DNA of 64,000 nucleotides, taken from Mycobacterium sp. OAS707 (GTDB taxonomy: Bacteria > Actinomycetota > Actinomycetes > Mycobacteriales > Mycobacteriaceae). This document shows positions 26,658 through 34,830 of the stretch, piece by piece. The stretch's first letter is position 1; every line of letters begins with the position of its first letter. The DNA is taken from NCBI RefSeq assembly GCF_014873705.1, contig NZ_JADBDS010000001.1, positions 1,922,001 through 1,986,000 of the forward strand, in the 5' to 3' direction. A program made the position numbers and the translations under genes. The notes under the pieces are model-generated. The model saw nothing but the letters and a program-made list of their open reading frames with translations, was not told the origin of the DNA and made no database searches.

Positions 26658-27835
26658 CCGGCCATCGCTCTTGAGACACCACACATTTCGGTCAGCACCT
26701 CGACGTTTCGCGCGGCCTGGGTTTGGAGTTGATGATGTGCCAGCACATGTGCGCGGGCGTTGCGCCCCATCTCGATGCGCGCCGCTGAATCCGTGGTGAC
26801 CCGGCGGAGCGCGCCACCGAGGGCTGCGACGTCGCCGGGCGGCGCCAGCAGGCCGGTGACCCCGTCGCGCACGGCCTCGGGAACACCGGCCACGGCGTAT
26901 GCGACGACAGGTGTGCCACACGCTTGCGCTTCGAGCAGTCCCAACGGCATCCCTTCCACCACCCCGGCATGCAACACCACATCACTAGCACGAAACAGGT
27001 CCGGCATATCGTCGCGTTCGCCGCAGAAGATGACGCGTGGCCCAAGCAGCTCTTCTCCGATGGCGCGCACCTCGCGTTCGTACCCGGCAAACGCGCTTGT
27101 CACGCCCGCCACCACCAGCATCAACCGCGCGTCGTCGACGGATCGGACGGCATTGATCAGGTCCTCGATCCGCTTGACGGGGTCGAGTCGGGTCGCGGCA
27201 AGCACCATCAGGTCTTCTGCACCGATGCCGAGAGTTGCGCGAAATGCATTGCGATCTGCGCCTGAGTCCGGCGAAAACACCTCGGTGTCGACACCGTTCT
27301 GGATGACCGTCACCCGGTTGCGCGCGACCGCGGGAAGCGACCGGGCGACACCGCGACTCACTGCGACCGTGCGCGTCGCGAGCAGCATCGCCCCGGCGCG
27401 CAGCCACTGCCCCATCCCCGGCACGGCTTCCTCGTGCAGATGCAGGACGACGGGCTTTCGGCATATCCGGCCCGCGACACTGGCCTCGGCGTGTGTCCAA
27501 TGGGCGTTGGCCCATATCGCGTCGTAATCTCCCGCGCGCGCCACGTCGGCGATCAGCCTCGCCATCCTGACGCCGTCCCGGCCCTCGTGGGCAAGCCCGG
27601 ACGGAGTCGGACGTCCTTCGGTGCGGATATTGCGGTCCACCGTCAGGTCGAGGTCGACGGCGACGAATCCGGCCGCCCGCCACACGCCGTGCAGTTCCAC
27701 CGAACGCGGACCGCCCAGCACCAGCTCGACACCGGCCTGCCGGAGCAGCGGCGCCAGTCGCAGGATGTAGCGCTGCGCGCCCCACACCCCCCGCGCCTGG
27801 TCGAGGACCAGCACCCTGAGTGTTCGCGGCGGCAT
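26654..27835 (-). CDS. GT4-family glycosyltransferase
   Basis: A 393-residue GT-B retaining glycosyltransferase. The N-terminal half begins with LRVLVLDQARGVWGAQRYI. The C-terminal donor-binding half has VLAATRLDPVKRIEDLI, the acidic motif HAGVVEGMPLGLLEAQACGTPVV and GVPEAVRDGVTG. The ATG at 27835 has GAGGAGG 8 nt upstream and is preferred over longer upstream starts. It presumably adds a sugar from a nucleotide donor to a lipid-linked glycan at the inner face of the membrane. It is divergent from the EEP/sulfotransferase operon. Confidence 0.9.
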   Translation of the reverse strand: MPPRTLRVLVLDQARGVWGAQRYILRLAPLLRQAGVELVLGGPRSVELHGVWRAAGFVAVDLDLTVDRNIRTEGRPTPSGLAHEGRDGVRMARLIADVARAGDYDAIWANAHWTHAEASVAGRICRKPVVLHLHEEAVPGMGQWLRAGAMLLATRTVAVSRGVARSLPAVARNRVTVIQNGVDTEVFSPDSGADRNAFRATLGIGAEDLMVLAATRLDPVKRIEDLINAVRSVDDARLMLVVAGVTSAFAGYEREVRAIGEELLGPRVIFCGERDDMPDLFRASDVVLHAGVVEGMPLGLLEAQACGTPVVAYAVAGVPEAVRDGVTGLLAPPGDVAALGGALRRVTTDSAARIEMGRNARAHVLAHHQLQTQAARNVEVLTEMCGVSRAMAG

Positions 27836-27872
27836 GAACACGACCTCCTCGCGTTCGCGGGACCTCACCACC

Positions 27873-27922
27873 CTATCGGTGCTGGACGGAATATCGGTAC
27901 AAGACACCTTTGCTACCGGTAC
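27873..27922. promoter_or_regulatory. Three direct 10-bp repeats in a divergent promoter region
   Basis: CTATCGGTGC (27873-27882), ATATCGGTAC (27891-27900) and CTACCGGTAC (27913-27922) are near-identical direct repeats between the divergent GT4 and EEP genes, followed by CCCGGTATCG at 27926. Start-to-start spacings are 18 and 22 bp, close to two helical turns, as for a regulator binding cooperatively on one face. No cognate regulator can be named. Confidence 0.4.
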
Positions 27923-27982
27923 AGTCCCGGTATCGCAACGCATGAAGAAACCAAGGAGAAGCGCAGCTCCCGAGCCATTCGG

Positions 27983-28936
27983 ATGCGTCGCACGCTGACC
28001 GTCCTGGGGGTGACGGCGTTAGCCGTCGGTGCCGTCGGGCTGCTCGCACGCTATCTACCCATCAGCAACCATGCGCTGCTGGGCGCCGCGGTGATCTCGC
28101 CCTATCTCGGGCTGGCTTCCTTCGCCGCAGTCGTGTTCCTGCTATTGGCGCGTCGAAAGGTCATCTCGGCAATTGCCCTCGCGACGGCGATCGCGACCGT
28201 TGCCGTCCAACTGCCGCTGTACATAAGCGACCAATACGACCCCAGAAGCATCCGGATCCGGGTGATGACGGTGAATCTGTTTCTGGGACAGGCGGATCCG
28301 CAGGCGGTCGTGGACAGGGCCAAGGCAGGCGCCGACATCGTCGCGGTCCAAGAGCTCACCCGCAGAGCGGCGAGACAGCTCTCGGCGGCGGGGTTGGACC
28401 GCGCTTTTCCATTTCAGACCCTCGACGCACGACCGGAAGCCTCGGGCACCGGCCTGTGGAGCCGGTACCCGATCAGCGATGTCCAGTCGTACAAGGACTA
28501 CACGCACGCGACGTTGAGCGCCCGGATCCATGTCGACGGCCTGGCAAGGGACCCGACGGTGTTCGTCGCGCACATTCAAGGTCCGTGGCCAGATTCCGTC
28601 GATGCGTGGAAACGCGAAATCGATGATGTACAACCGTTATTGCAACGCCTCGCCAATGATGCGGGAACGGCTTGCGTCATTGCCGCAGGCGATTTCAACG
28701 ACACGCTCGACACTCGGAATTTCCGTCGGTTGCTCAGCGGCGGTTACCGGGATGCCGCCGAACAGTCAGGAGCCGGGATCACGGCCACTTACCCGGCCAA
28801 CGTCCGGCTGCCTCCCCTGGTCGCCATCGACCACGTGTTGACCAACCGATGCTCTGCATCGTCGGCCAAGACGGCCAAGATCACCGGCTCCGACCACCGG
28901 GCGCTGCTGGTCGGAGTCGAGGCACCAGAGTCCTGA
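27983..28936 (+). CDS. Membrane-anchored EEP-family phosphoesterase (paralogue of 21654)
   Basis: A 317-residue protein: about three N-terminal hydrophobic helices in residues 5-85, then a DNase I-like domain with MTVNLFLGQAD, VAVQELTRRAA, GLWSRYPISD, VAHIQGPWPDS, AAGDFNDTLD, IDHVLTNRCS and GSDHRALLVG. It matches the protein at 21654 along its whole length, including the ARYLPI/VRYVPI membrane region. An AAGGAGAAG run lies some 30 nt upstream of the ATG. It is followed 4 bp later by a sulfotransferase gene, so it may handle a phosphoester linked to the same glycan. Confidence 0.9.
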   Translation: MRRTLTVLGVTALAVGAVGLLARYLPISNHALLGAAVISPYLGLASFAAVVFLLLARRKVISAIALATAIATVAVQLPLYISDQYDPRSIRIRVMTVNLFLGQADPQAVVDRAKAGADIVAVQELTRRAARQLSAAGLDRAFPFQTLDARPEASGTGLWSRYPISDVQSYKDYTHATLSARIHVDGLARDPTVFVAHIQGPWPDSVDAWKREIDDVQPLLQRLANDAGTACVIAAGDFNDTLDTRNFRRLLSGGYRDAAEQSGAGITATYPANVRLPPLVAIDHVLTNRCSASSAKTAKITGSDHRALLVGVEAPES

Positions 28937-28940
28937 CGGC

Positions 28941-29654
28941 GTGATCATCTCCTTCGACCGCAAGTTCGTGTTCGTGCACATCGCGAAGACGGCGGGGGAC
29001 TCAGTGACGAAAGTCCTTGTCCCCCACCTCGGCACGGACTCAGTGGTGGTCTCCAACGATTTTCAAGCATGGCGGGACCGCATGCTCCGGCCGCGTTATC
29101 GGTCGCTCTACCGGCTGGCCAAGCACAGCACGGCCGACGAGATTCGCGCGGCGTTGACTACCGATACGTGGGACGGCTTCTACAAGTTCGCTTTCGTACG
29201 CGACCCCATCGCCAGGGCGGTCTCGCTCTACACGTTCATCGAGCGCAAGGCCGAGGAGCGGGCGAGGCTGCTACCGCGCAACCTGTGGTACGCGGTCATG
29301 TCCAAAGAGGCTGACGATCCGTTGAATTGGCCGGCAATGATCGCCTACCGCGAGACAAGCGGCTTCTCGGAGTTCATCCGCCATCCCTGCGCGCTTGACG
29401 ACCAGGCCATGCATCCACAATCCAGCTTCTTGTGCGATACGTCCGGTGCTTCGTTGGTCGACTTCGTCGGGCGCGTCGAGCGTATCGACGAGGACTTCGG
29501 CGAAATCTGCAGGCGCATCGGCCTTGGCGACATCCGACTGGGCCGGGCGAACAAGTCCACGCGAACGCTCCCCGGCGACGAGATCACCAGGGACGATCGC
29601 GATTACCTACACCGGCTCTTTTCCGTCGACTACGAACGCTTCGGGTACGCGTGA
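28941..29654 (+). CDS. Sulfotransferase (Sulfotransfer_2-like)
   Basis: A 237-residue PAPS-dependent sulfotransferase. The 5'-phosphosulfate loop is FVFVHIAKTAGDSVTK at residues 8-23 and the 3'-phosphate-binding motif is FVRDPIARAVSLY. The C-terminal part carries FVGRVERIDEDF and SVDYERFGY, typical of this carbohydrate-type family. The GTG start lies 4 bp after the EEP stop, so they are one operon. It probably sulfates a sugar hydroxyl of the cluster's product in the cytosol before export. It is distinct in family from the two other sulfotransferases in the window. Confidence 0.88.
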   Translation: MIISFDRKFVFVHIAKTAGDSVTKVLVPHLGTDSVVVSNDFQAWRDRMLRPRYRSLYRLAKHSTADEIRAALTTDTWDGFYKFAFVRDPIARAVSLYTFIERKAEERARLLPRNLWYAVMSKEADDPLNWPAMIAYRETSGFSEFIRHPCALDDQAMHPQSSFLCDTSGASLVDFVGRVERIDEDFGEICRRIGLGDIRLGRANKSTRTLPGDEITRDDRDYLHRLFSVDYERFGYA

Positions 29655-29656
29655 GC

Positions 29657-30652
29657 TCAGGCCGGTTTGCGGCGTTCCCACCACATCTGCAGCCTGCCCA
29701 CCGCATTGCCGATGCCCGCGAGGGCGATGCCGATGAGCGCGGCACCCAATTGCAGCACCTCCTCCGGCTTGCCGGTGAAAACGCCTCGGGCTGCGGCGGC
29801 GGCGTGGCCCCGGATGGCGCGAAGGACGAAGCTGAACTCGGCGGCCAGGCTGGCGGCCTCGCCCATCTGCGCGAAGGCCGGCACCTTGTCCCGGTTGACG
29901 AGGAAGTTACGCGTCCAGAAGTACCGCCAAGTAACACGTTTCGCCGGCACGAAGTGGTGGGCAACGGCCCTCGGCTCGTAGAGGAGCGCCGAATCGCGAA
30001 ACCGGTACGCCAGCCGTGTGCACATGTCCAAGTCGTCGAAGTCCACGGCGCGGAACCCGCCGAGTTCGCGAAACGCACTCGCCCTGACCGACATGTTGGC
30101 GCCGATGAGGCGCGGGGTCGGTGCGAGAACCGTCGGCAGCCCATCGTATGCGCAACCGAAGATCCAATCGAACGTGCGGGGAAACCAACGGGGTCTTGCC
30201 GTTTCGAAATCGGGCACGGTCTTTCCGCCGACGGCGACCACCGCCGGATCGTCGTAGGGCGCAAGGAGGTAGGAGAGGCAATCCGGCTCGGGCCACGCAT
30301 CGTCGTCGAAGGTGACGATGACGTCGCCCGTCGCGGCTGCGGCGCCTGCGTTGCGTGCACTGCCGCCGCCGTATCCCCGCGCGACCCCGTCGGAGCTGGC
30401 CTCGGTGGCCACCCGCGGCACCCACTCGTTGGCATTGGCCATCACCTTGACCGGTACGGGCAACGCCGCCGATCCCCAGCGCCGCTGGCAAGCGGCGAGC
30501 AGCTCAGGGTTGCGGTCGATGCACAGGATCAGCTCGACCGGCAACCGGGTCTGCGCGGCAACGGCGTCGACCGCTTTGGCGATGTTGTCCCAGCGATCGA
30601 ACGTGAACGCCGGGATCACCACCGACGCCGTCACGCGGTTGTTCTGCCTCAC
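29657..30652 (-). CDS. GT2-family glycosyltransferase
   Basis: A 331-residue GT-A enzyme. The N-terminus TASVVIPAFTFDRWDNI starts the nucleotide-sugar fold; GGGSARNAGAAAATGDVIVTFDDDAWPEPD supplies the DxD-type metal site; GANMSVRASAFRELGGF and DFDDLDMCTRL give the acceptor side and catalytic Asp. A weak hydrophobic segment near the C-terminus (LGAALIGIALAGIGNAVG) suggests membrane association. The start is GTG 30652. It is convergent with the sulfotransferase gene, with only 2 bp between stops. Sugar unknown. Confidence 0.9.
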   Translation of the reverse strand: MRQNNRVTASVVIPAFTFDRWDNIAKAVDAVAAQTRLPVELILCIDRNPELLAACQRRWGSAALPVPVKVMANANEWVPRVATEASSDGVARGYGGGSARNAGAAAATGDVIVTFDDDAWPEPDCLSYLLAPYDDPAVVAVGGKTVPDFETARPRWFPRTFDWIFGCAYDGLPTVLAPTPRLIGANMSVRASAFRELGGFRAVDFDDLDMCTRLAYRFRDSALLYEPRAVAHHFVPAKRVTWRYFWTRNFLVNRDKVPAFAQMGEAASLAAEFSFVLRAIRGHAAAAARGVFTGKPEEVLQLGAALIGIALAGIGNAVGRLQMWWERRKPA

Positions 30653-31095
30653 GAGCCGTGTCCCCCACCATCGTGATCGCGGAGTCGCCCACGGGGCTCC
30701 GCGCTACGAGCCTAATCGTCGCCTTCGTGTTGTCACGGTGAACTCCGATAGCCGATATGCATTTCGCTGACGTGCACTCCTGACGAAGCTCAGCGAGCTT
30801 GGCATTACCCGGATAACGGGCAGAATTGCCTCGTCACCGGTGAAAACACGTTTGAAGACAAAAACAGCAGGCTATCGTCAGGCCAATGGGCTTCTGTGTA
30901 GCTGCGCGAGTTCCGCGCTAGGGCGCCGCATAAGCAACGACCTGGCTCTGTCGCGGGGAACAGACTCTGGTCGTGAAGTCGATTTTGGGGGGTTGGTGAC
31001 CAGAAACAGGGCGGGGATCACTGCGCGTCGCGTCCGTTTCACCTCGAGGCGGGGCGGGCATATGGTGTCTGGCTGGCCGGCCTCCGGAGTGCTCC
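30653..31095. promoter_or_regulatory. 443-bp divergent intergenic region with possible leader peptide
   Basis: This gap separates two divergent GT2 genes and must hold both promoters. The stretch 30840-30890 is AT-richer than its surroundings. A 35-codon frame starts at GTG 30996 behind a GGGGGG run and stops at 31103, overlapping the start of the next gene by 8 bp, so it could be a coupling leader peptide. No protein motif, tRNA or strong hairpin is seen. Confidence 0.35.
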
Positions 31096-32289
31096 GTGCG
31101 TGACATCGGACGCGACGAGTTGCGGCCACCGGCCGCCGTGTTCGACGTCGACCTGTCGACGACGTATGGCGTCGAGAGGATGGATGTGACGCACTACCAG
31201 ACAGCATGGTGTCTCATCCGGCGGAACACCGTCGGCGTCGCGGTTCGGTTTCTGGACATCGCGGACCGGTCGGCGCTCACCCTTGCGGAATTGAGGGACC
31301 ATTTCGCAGGCAAGGACCTGCCCGCGCCCGTCGCGGCGACCGACTCCGTCAACAGCAGCTTGACCGTGGTGATCTGCACGCGAGATCGCGCCGAGGGGCT
31401 GCACAGGACGCTCACCAGTCTTCGGAAGCAGGCAGACAAGAGCTTCGATGTGGTCGTCATCGACAATTCGCGGGAGCGGGACATCGCCGACTCGCTTACC
31501 GATTTTCCCGGCTTGAACCTTCGCTGCTATCACGAACCGCTTCCGGGGCTGTCGCGTGCCAGGAACCGAGCACTTGGTGAGGAGCTCGGTGATCTTGTCG
31601 CATGGATCGACGATGACGAGGTGGCTGACCCGGAATGGATCACCTGGCTGAAACGAGGATTCGCCTCGCCGCACCGCCCGGACGCCGTCGTCGGCGTGAT
31701 GCTGCCTGCCGAGTTGGAAACGAGCGCGCAAGTGGATTGGGAACGCTACGGCGGTTTCAACAAGGGGCGCGGCATGGAGCCGACCGTCCTGCGGGCGGGC
31801 GCGCCGCCTGTCGTCGACCCGTTGTATCCACGACCCATCTTCGGATCGGGCGGCAACATGGCAATGCGAACGGCAGCTTTGCGCGCCATCGGAGGTTTCG
31901 AGAACCGTTTGGGCGCAGGGACATTGACGAAGGGCGGCGAGGACACCCAGGCGTTCTCCCGGCTCCTGCAGGCAGGCTCGGCAATCCTGCATTGGCCGCC
32001 CGCGATCACATGGCACTATCACCGCCGCACCGACGCGGCTCTGGAGAGTCAGCTGTTCGGCAACTCGGCCGGACTCACCGCTTTCTACATGAGCTCGCTT
32101 CTCGCCTCGCCCCGAAATGCGTGGCGAATCCTCGGGTTCGTGCCTCGCGAGGTGCGCGCGATGCTGAAAAACGGGCGGCGACGCGGGCAGAACCCCCTGC
32201 CAGAACGATTGTTCCGCGCCAGCCACAAGGGGCTGTGGCGGGGCCCGTGGTTGTACGTCCGCGAAGCCTTCAGACAGCGCAACTCCTAG
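31096..32289 (+). CDS. GT2-family glycosyltransferase with accessory N-terminal domain
   Basis: A 397-residue protein. Residues 1-85 form a small domain also recognisable at the front of the GT2 at 46295-48001. The GT-A domain follows: LTVVICTRDRAEGL, LPGLSRARNRAL, LVAWIDDDEVADP (metal site), GSGGNMAMRTAALRAIGGF and KGGEDTQAF (catalytic-Asp region). The C-terminal part is amphipathic. It starts at GTG 31096 and lies 19 bp upstream of a GMC oxidoreductase gene in the same direction. It presumably extends the lipid-linked glycan. Confidence 0.9.
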   Translation: MRDIGRDELRPPAAVFDVDLSTTYGVERMDVTHYQTAWCLIRRNTVGVAVRFLDIADRSALTLAELRDHFAGKDLPAPVAATDSVNSSLTVVICTRDRAEGLHRTLTSLRKQADKSFDVVVIDNSRERDIADSLTDFPGLNLRCYHEPLPGLSRARNRALGEELGDLVAWIDDDEVADPEWITWLKRGFASPHRPDAVVGVMLPAELETSAQVDWERYGGFNKGRGMEPTVLRAGAPPVVDPLYPRPIFGSGGNMAMRTAALRAIGGFENRLGAGTLTKGGEDTQAFSRLLQAGSAILHWPPAITWHYHRRTDAALESQLFGNSAGLTAFYMSSLLASPRNAWRILGFVPREVRAMLKNGRRRGQNPLPERLFRASHKGLWRGPWLYVREAFRQRNS

Positions 32290-32308
32290 GTCACGACGCC
32301 ACGCAGCA

Positions 32309-34102
32309 ATGATCATCTCCGGCAACGACATTGAGCAGGGAGCGCACCTGCACGCGCAACTCGTCGTCATCGGCGCCGGCCCGGCGGGCATCGTGTCTGC
32401 CCTGGAGGCCAGCCGCAAAGGCATCGAGGTCATCGTCGTCGAAACCGGCAACCGCCGCAGGCGGCGCGTTTACCAACGACTCTCGAAGGCACGCAGGCCT
32501 AAGCCAGATCTGCACGCGCCGGTCGAGTTCACCGTGAGCCGCGGAATCGGCGGAACAACGTCGATCTGGGGCGGTCGCTGCGTACCCTACGACGCGGTCG
32601 ACTTCGTCCAGCGCGACCTCACGCGCGATGCCCGGTGGCCGGTTTCCTACCGGGACGCCGTGGCGTTTCTGGACCGCGCCTGCGAATGGATGCAATGCGG
32701 GCGCCCGGTCTTCGACGTCAGAGATATCGAGCATCTGCCCCGCCACCTGGTTCCCGGTCTCGAAGACGGCGATGTTCTGACGTCAACGCTCGAACGATGG
32801 TCGCTGCCAACGAATTTCGGGAAAGTGTACTTCAGCGACCTGCGTGATACCCCCGGCCTGACGGTCATCACCGATACCACCTGTGTGCGGATCAATCTCA
32901 ACGACGATCAGAGCAGAGCGGCGGGTGTCGAGTGCAGGACCTTGTCGGGCGGCTCGTTCACCATCGGCGGCGACGACATCATCGTGGCAACGGGCGGGTT
33001 GGAGAGCACCCGATTGCTCATGTGCTCACCGGGACCGGCGGGAAAGAGCATCGGCGATCACTCCGGCCATCTCGGCCATTGGTACATGGCGCATCTCGAG
33101 GGCGTGGTTGCCGACCTCGTCCTCACCACACCGGCGGATCAGACGATTTACTACTACGAGCACGACGTCGACGGGTCATATGTCAGGCGCCGCTTCACAT
33201 TCGACCACGACTATCTGATCCAACACGAACTGCCCAACATCTCCGGCTGGATCGCCAACCCAGAGCTAGCCGACGCGTCGCATCGAAATGCCTGGCTCTC
33301 TTTGACGTATCTCGTATTGCACTCACCGCTCGGCTCGCTCGTTGCCCCGCCGGCGCAGCGCCTCCCCCTCACTGGTCGCAGGGTCCCTGGCACTCCCTAC
33401 GGAATGGCGAGCAGATCGTCGGTGTGGGCGCATATCCGCAACCTCGCGCGCGAACCCGTCGCCACGATCTGGTTCGGACTCGGCTTCGGCCTGAAACGGT
33501 TGTTCTCATCTGGGCGCAGGCCGCCTGGTTTCTTCGTCCTCAACCGGAACAATCGATACCCGTTCCAATACCACGCTGAGCACCTGCCGCAGTACGACAG
33601 CTGTGTCAGGCTTTCAGACAATGTCGACGAACTCGGAATGCCTCGCCTCGAGATCGATATCCGATGGACCGACAAGGACATCGACGGCGTCATAGCGGCT
33701 CACCGGCACTGGGACAAGTACCTGCGTGCCAACGGTGTTGGGCGGCTGGAGTACCTGGCCGACGACCTGCACGCCGCGGTGCGCGAGCGCACCGGCGGAG
33801 GGTTCCATCAGGTCGGCACCACCCGGATGTCGAAGGACCCCGACGACGGTGTGGTCGACGAAAACCTTGCGGTGCACGGTATTCCCAACCTGCATGTGGT
33901 CGCCAGCTCGGTGTTTCCGACTTCGGGACAAGCCAATTCGACGCTGATGGTCGTCGTGTTCGCGATTCGACTCATCGAGCACCTTTATGGCGCGACCAGC
34001 GGTCTGAATTCGATGCCGCGCTCGGCGAGCAACTCCTGCCCGGGCAGGACCTTCGCGGATTCGACGAGCCCGAGTAGTGAGTCGGATCGAAACGGCAATT
34101 GA
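32309..34102 (+). CDS. GMC-type FAD oxidoreductase
   Basis: A 597-residue flavoprotein. The FAD-binding Rossmann motif is VVIGAGPAGIVSALEA, then VSRGIGGTTSIWGGRC, DIIVATGGLESTRLL and the C-terminal signature GGGFHQVGTTRMS with PNLHVVASSVFPTSGQANSTL. It may oxidise a sugar or alcohol group, possibly on the glycan. The last 40 residues (after IEHLYGATS) have no family match and are antisense to the convergent epimerase gene over 118 bp, suggesting a lost stop codon. Probably co-transcribed with the GT2 upstream. Confidence 0.9.
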   Translation: MIISGNDIEQGAHLHAQLVVIGAGPAGIVSALEASRKGIEVIVVETGNRRRRRVYQRLSKARRPKPDLHAPVEFTVSRGIGGTTSIWGGRCVPYDAVDFVQRDLTRDARWPVSYRDAVAFLDRACEWMQCGRPVFDVRDIEHLPRHLVPGLEDGDVLTSTLERWSLPTNFGKVYFSDLRDTPGLTVITDTTCVRINLNDDQSRAAGVECRTLSGGSFTIGGDDIIVATGGLESTRLLMCSPGPAGKSIGDHSGHLGHWYMAHLEGVVADLVLTTPADQTIYYYEHDVDGSYVRRRFTFDHDYLIQHELPNISGWIANPELADASHRNAWLSLTYLVLHSPLGSLVAPPAQRLPLTGRRVPGTPYGMASRSSVWAHIRNLAREPVATIWFGLGFGLKRLFSSGRRPPGFFVLNRNNRYPFQYHAEHLPQYDSCVRLSDNVDELGMPRLEIDIRWTDKDIDGVIAAHRHWDKYLRANGVGRLEYLADDLHAAVRERTGGGFHQVGTTRMSKDPDDGVVDENLAVHGIPNLHVVASSVFPTSGQANSTLMVVVFAIRLIEHLYGATSGLNSMPRSASNSCPGRTFADSTSPSSESDRNGN

Positions 34103-34830
34103 ACGCCCATACTTTCGAGCCCGCGCAGCACGGCCATCACCAGCCCGGCCGGAACAGGAAGAGCGGGGCGACGGCGGCCGTGATCCGAAAGCCCGACCAG
34201 AATCGACGACAGGTCGAGTGGCGTGGGGTTGGCGAAACCGAGGATGTGGCCCGATAACTCGTCGGAGGACTCGACTGACCGTGCCATCGCCGCAGCGACG
34301 TCGGCCTCGTGAGCCAAAAACAGCTGTGCCGACGGGAATCTGGGCCACAGCGGTAACCGCGAAATCCGCTTCAAGGTGCCCGCCATTCCGCCAGGCGACG
34401 GCCCATATACCAGCCCGGGACGGACCACAATGCCGCCGAGATCCAGGGCTGTGCGTTCGACGGCGAGCTTCATGAGCCCGTAGGCCTGCCTGGTCCCGAA
34501 GTAGGCGGACATCGATGAGACGAACACGACCGTGCCCACGCCCGAGGCCACCGCAGTCTCTATCAGCCGCCGCGAGCCGACGACGTTCTGGCGCCACAGT
34601 TCGGAGGTGTCTTTGCCGCTCAACACCCAGGCGGCGTGAATCAACGCATCAACCCCGTCGAATGCGTTGGCGTCCAAGGGTTTACCGAGATCGAAGCGCC
34701 GCCACTCTGCGACATCGACCTCAGGGCGGCAGCGCGTCAGCGCAATCACCTCGTGGCCCTTGGCTGTCAGCTCGCTGGACAACACGGAGCCCAAGTATCC
34801 GGTGGCCCCGGTGAGCGCCAACGTTGGCAT
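33985..34830 (-). CDS. NAD(P)-dependent epimerase/dehydratase-type short-chain reductase
   Basis: A 281-residue extended-SDR protein: LALTGATGYLGS for NAD(P) at the N-terminus, VFVSSMSAYFG for the catalytic Ser and Tyr region, and YGLMK as the YxxxK pair. The C-terminal half is shorter and more variable, as in reductases acting on sugar nucleotides or lipids. The ATG at 34830 overlaps the stop of the upstream GMC oxidoreductase by one base (TGATG), so translation is coupled. The pair could oxidise and then re-reduce a sugar carbon. Confidence 0.88.
   Translation of the reverse strand: MPTLALTGATGYLGSVLSSELTAKGHEVIALTRCRPEVDVAEWRRFDLGKPLDANAFDGVDALIHAAWVLSGKDTSELWRQNVVGSRRLIETAVASGVGTVVFVSSMSAYFGTRQAYGLMKLAVERTALDLGGIVVRPGLVYGPSPGGMAGTLKRISRLPLWPRFPSAQLFLAHEADVAAAMARSVESSDELSGHILGFANPTPLDLSSILVGLSDHGRRRPALPVPAGLVMAVLRGLESMGVQLPFRSDSLLGLVESAKVLPGQELLAERGIEFRPLVAP

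Noticed and set aside
27434..27982. N-terminal extension of the membrane EEP protein at 27983
   Set aside because: It would overlap the divergent GT4 gene by 400 bp; ATG 27983 begins directly at the membrane segment, as in the paralogue.
30840..30995. Longer version of the small frame before the GT2 gene
   Set aside because: No ribosome-binding site and no coding-like composition; only the part from 30996 is worth testing.
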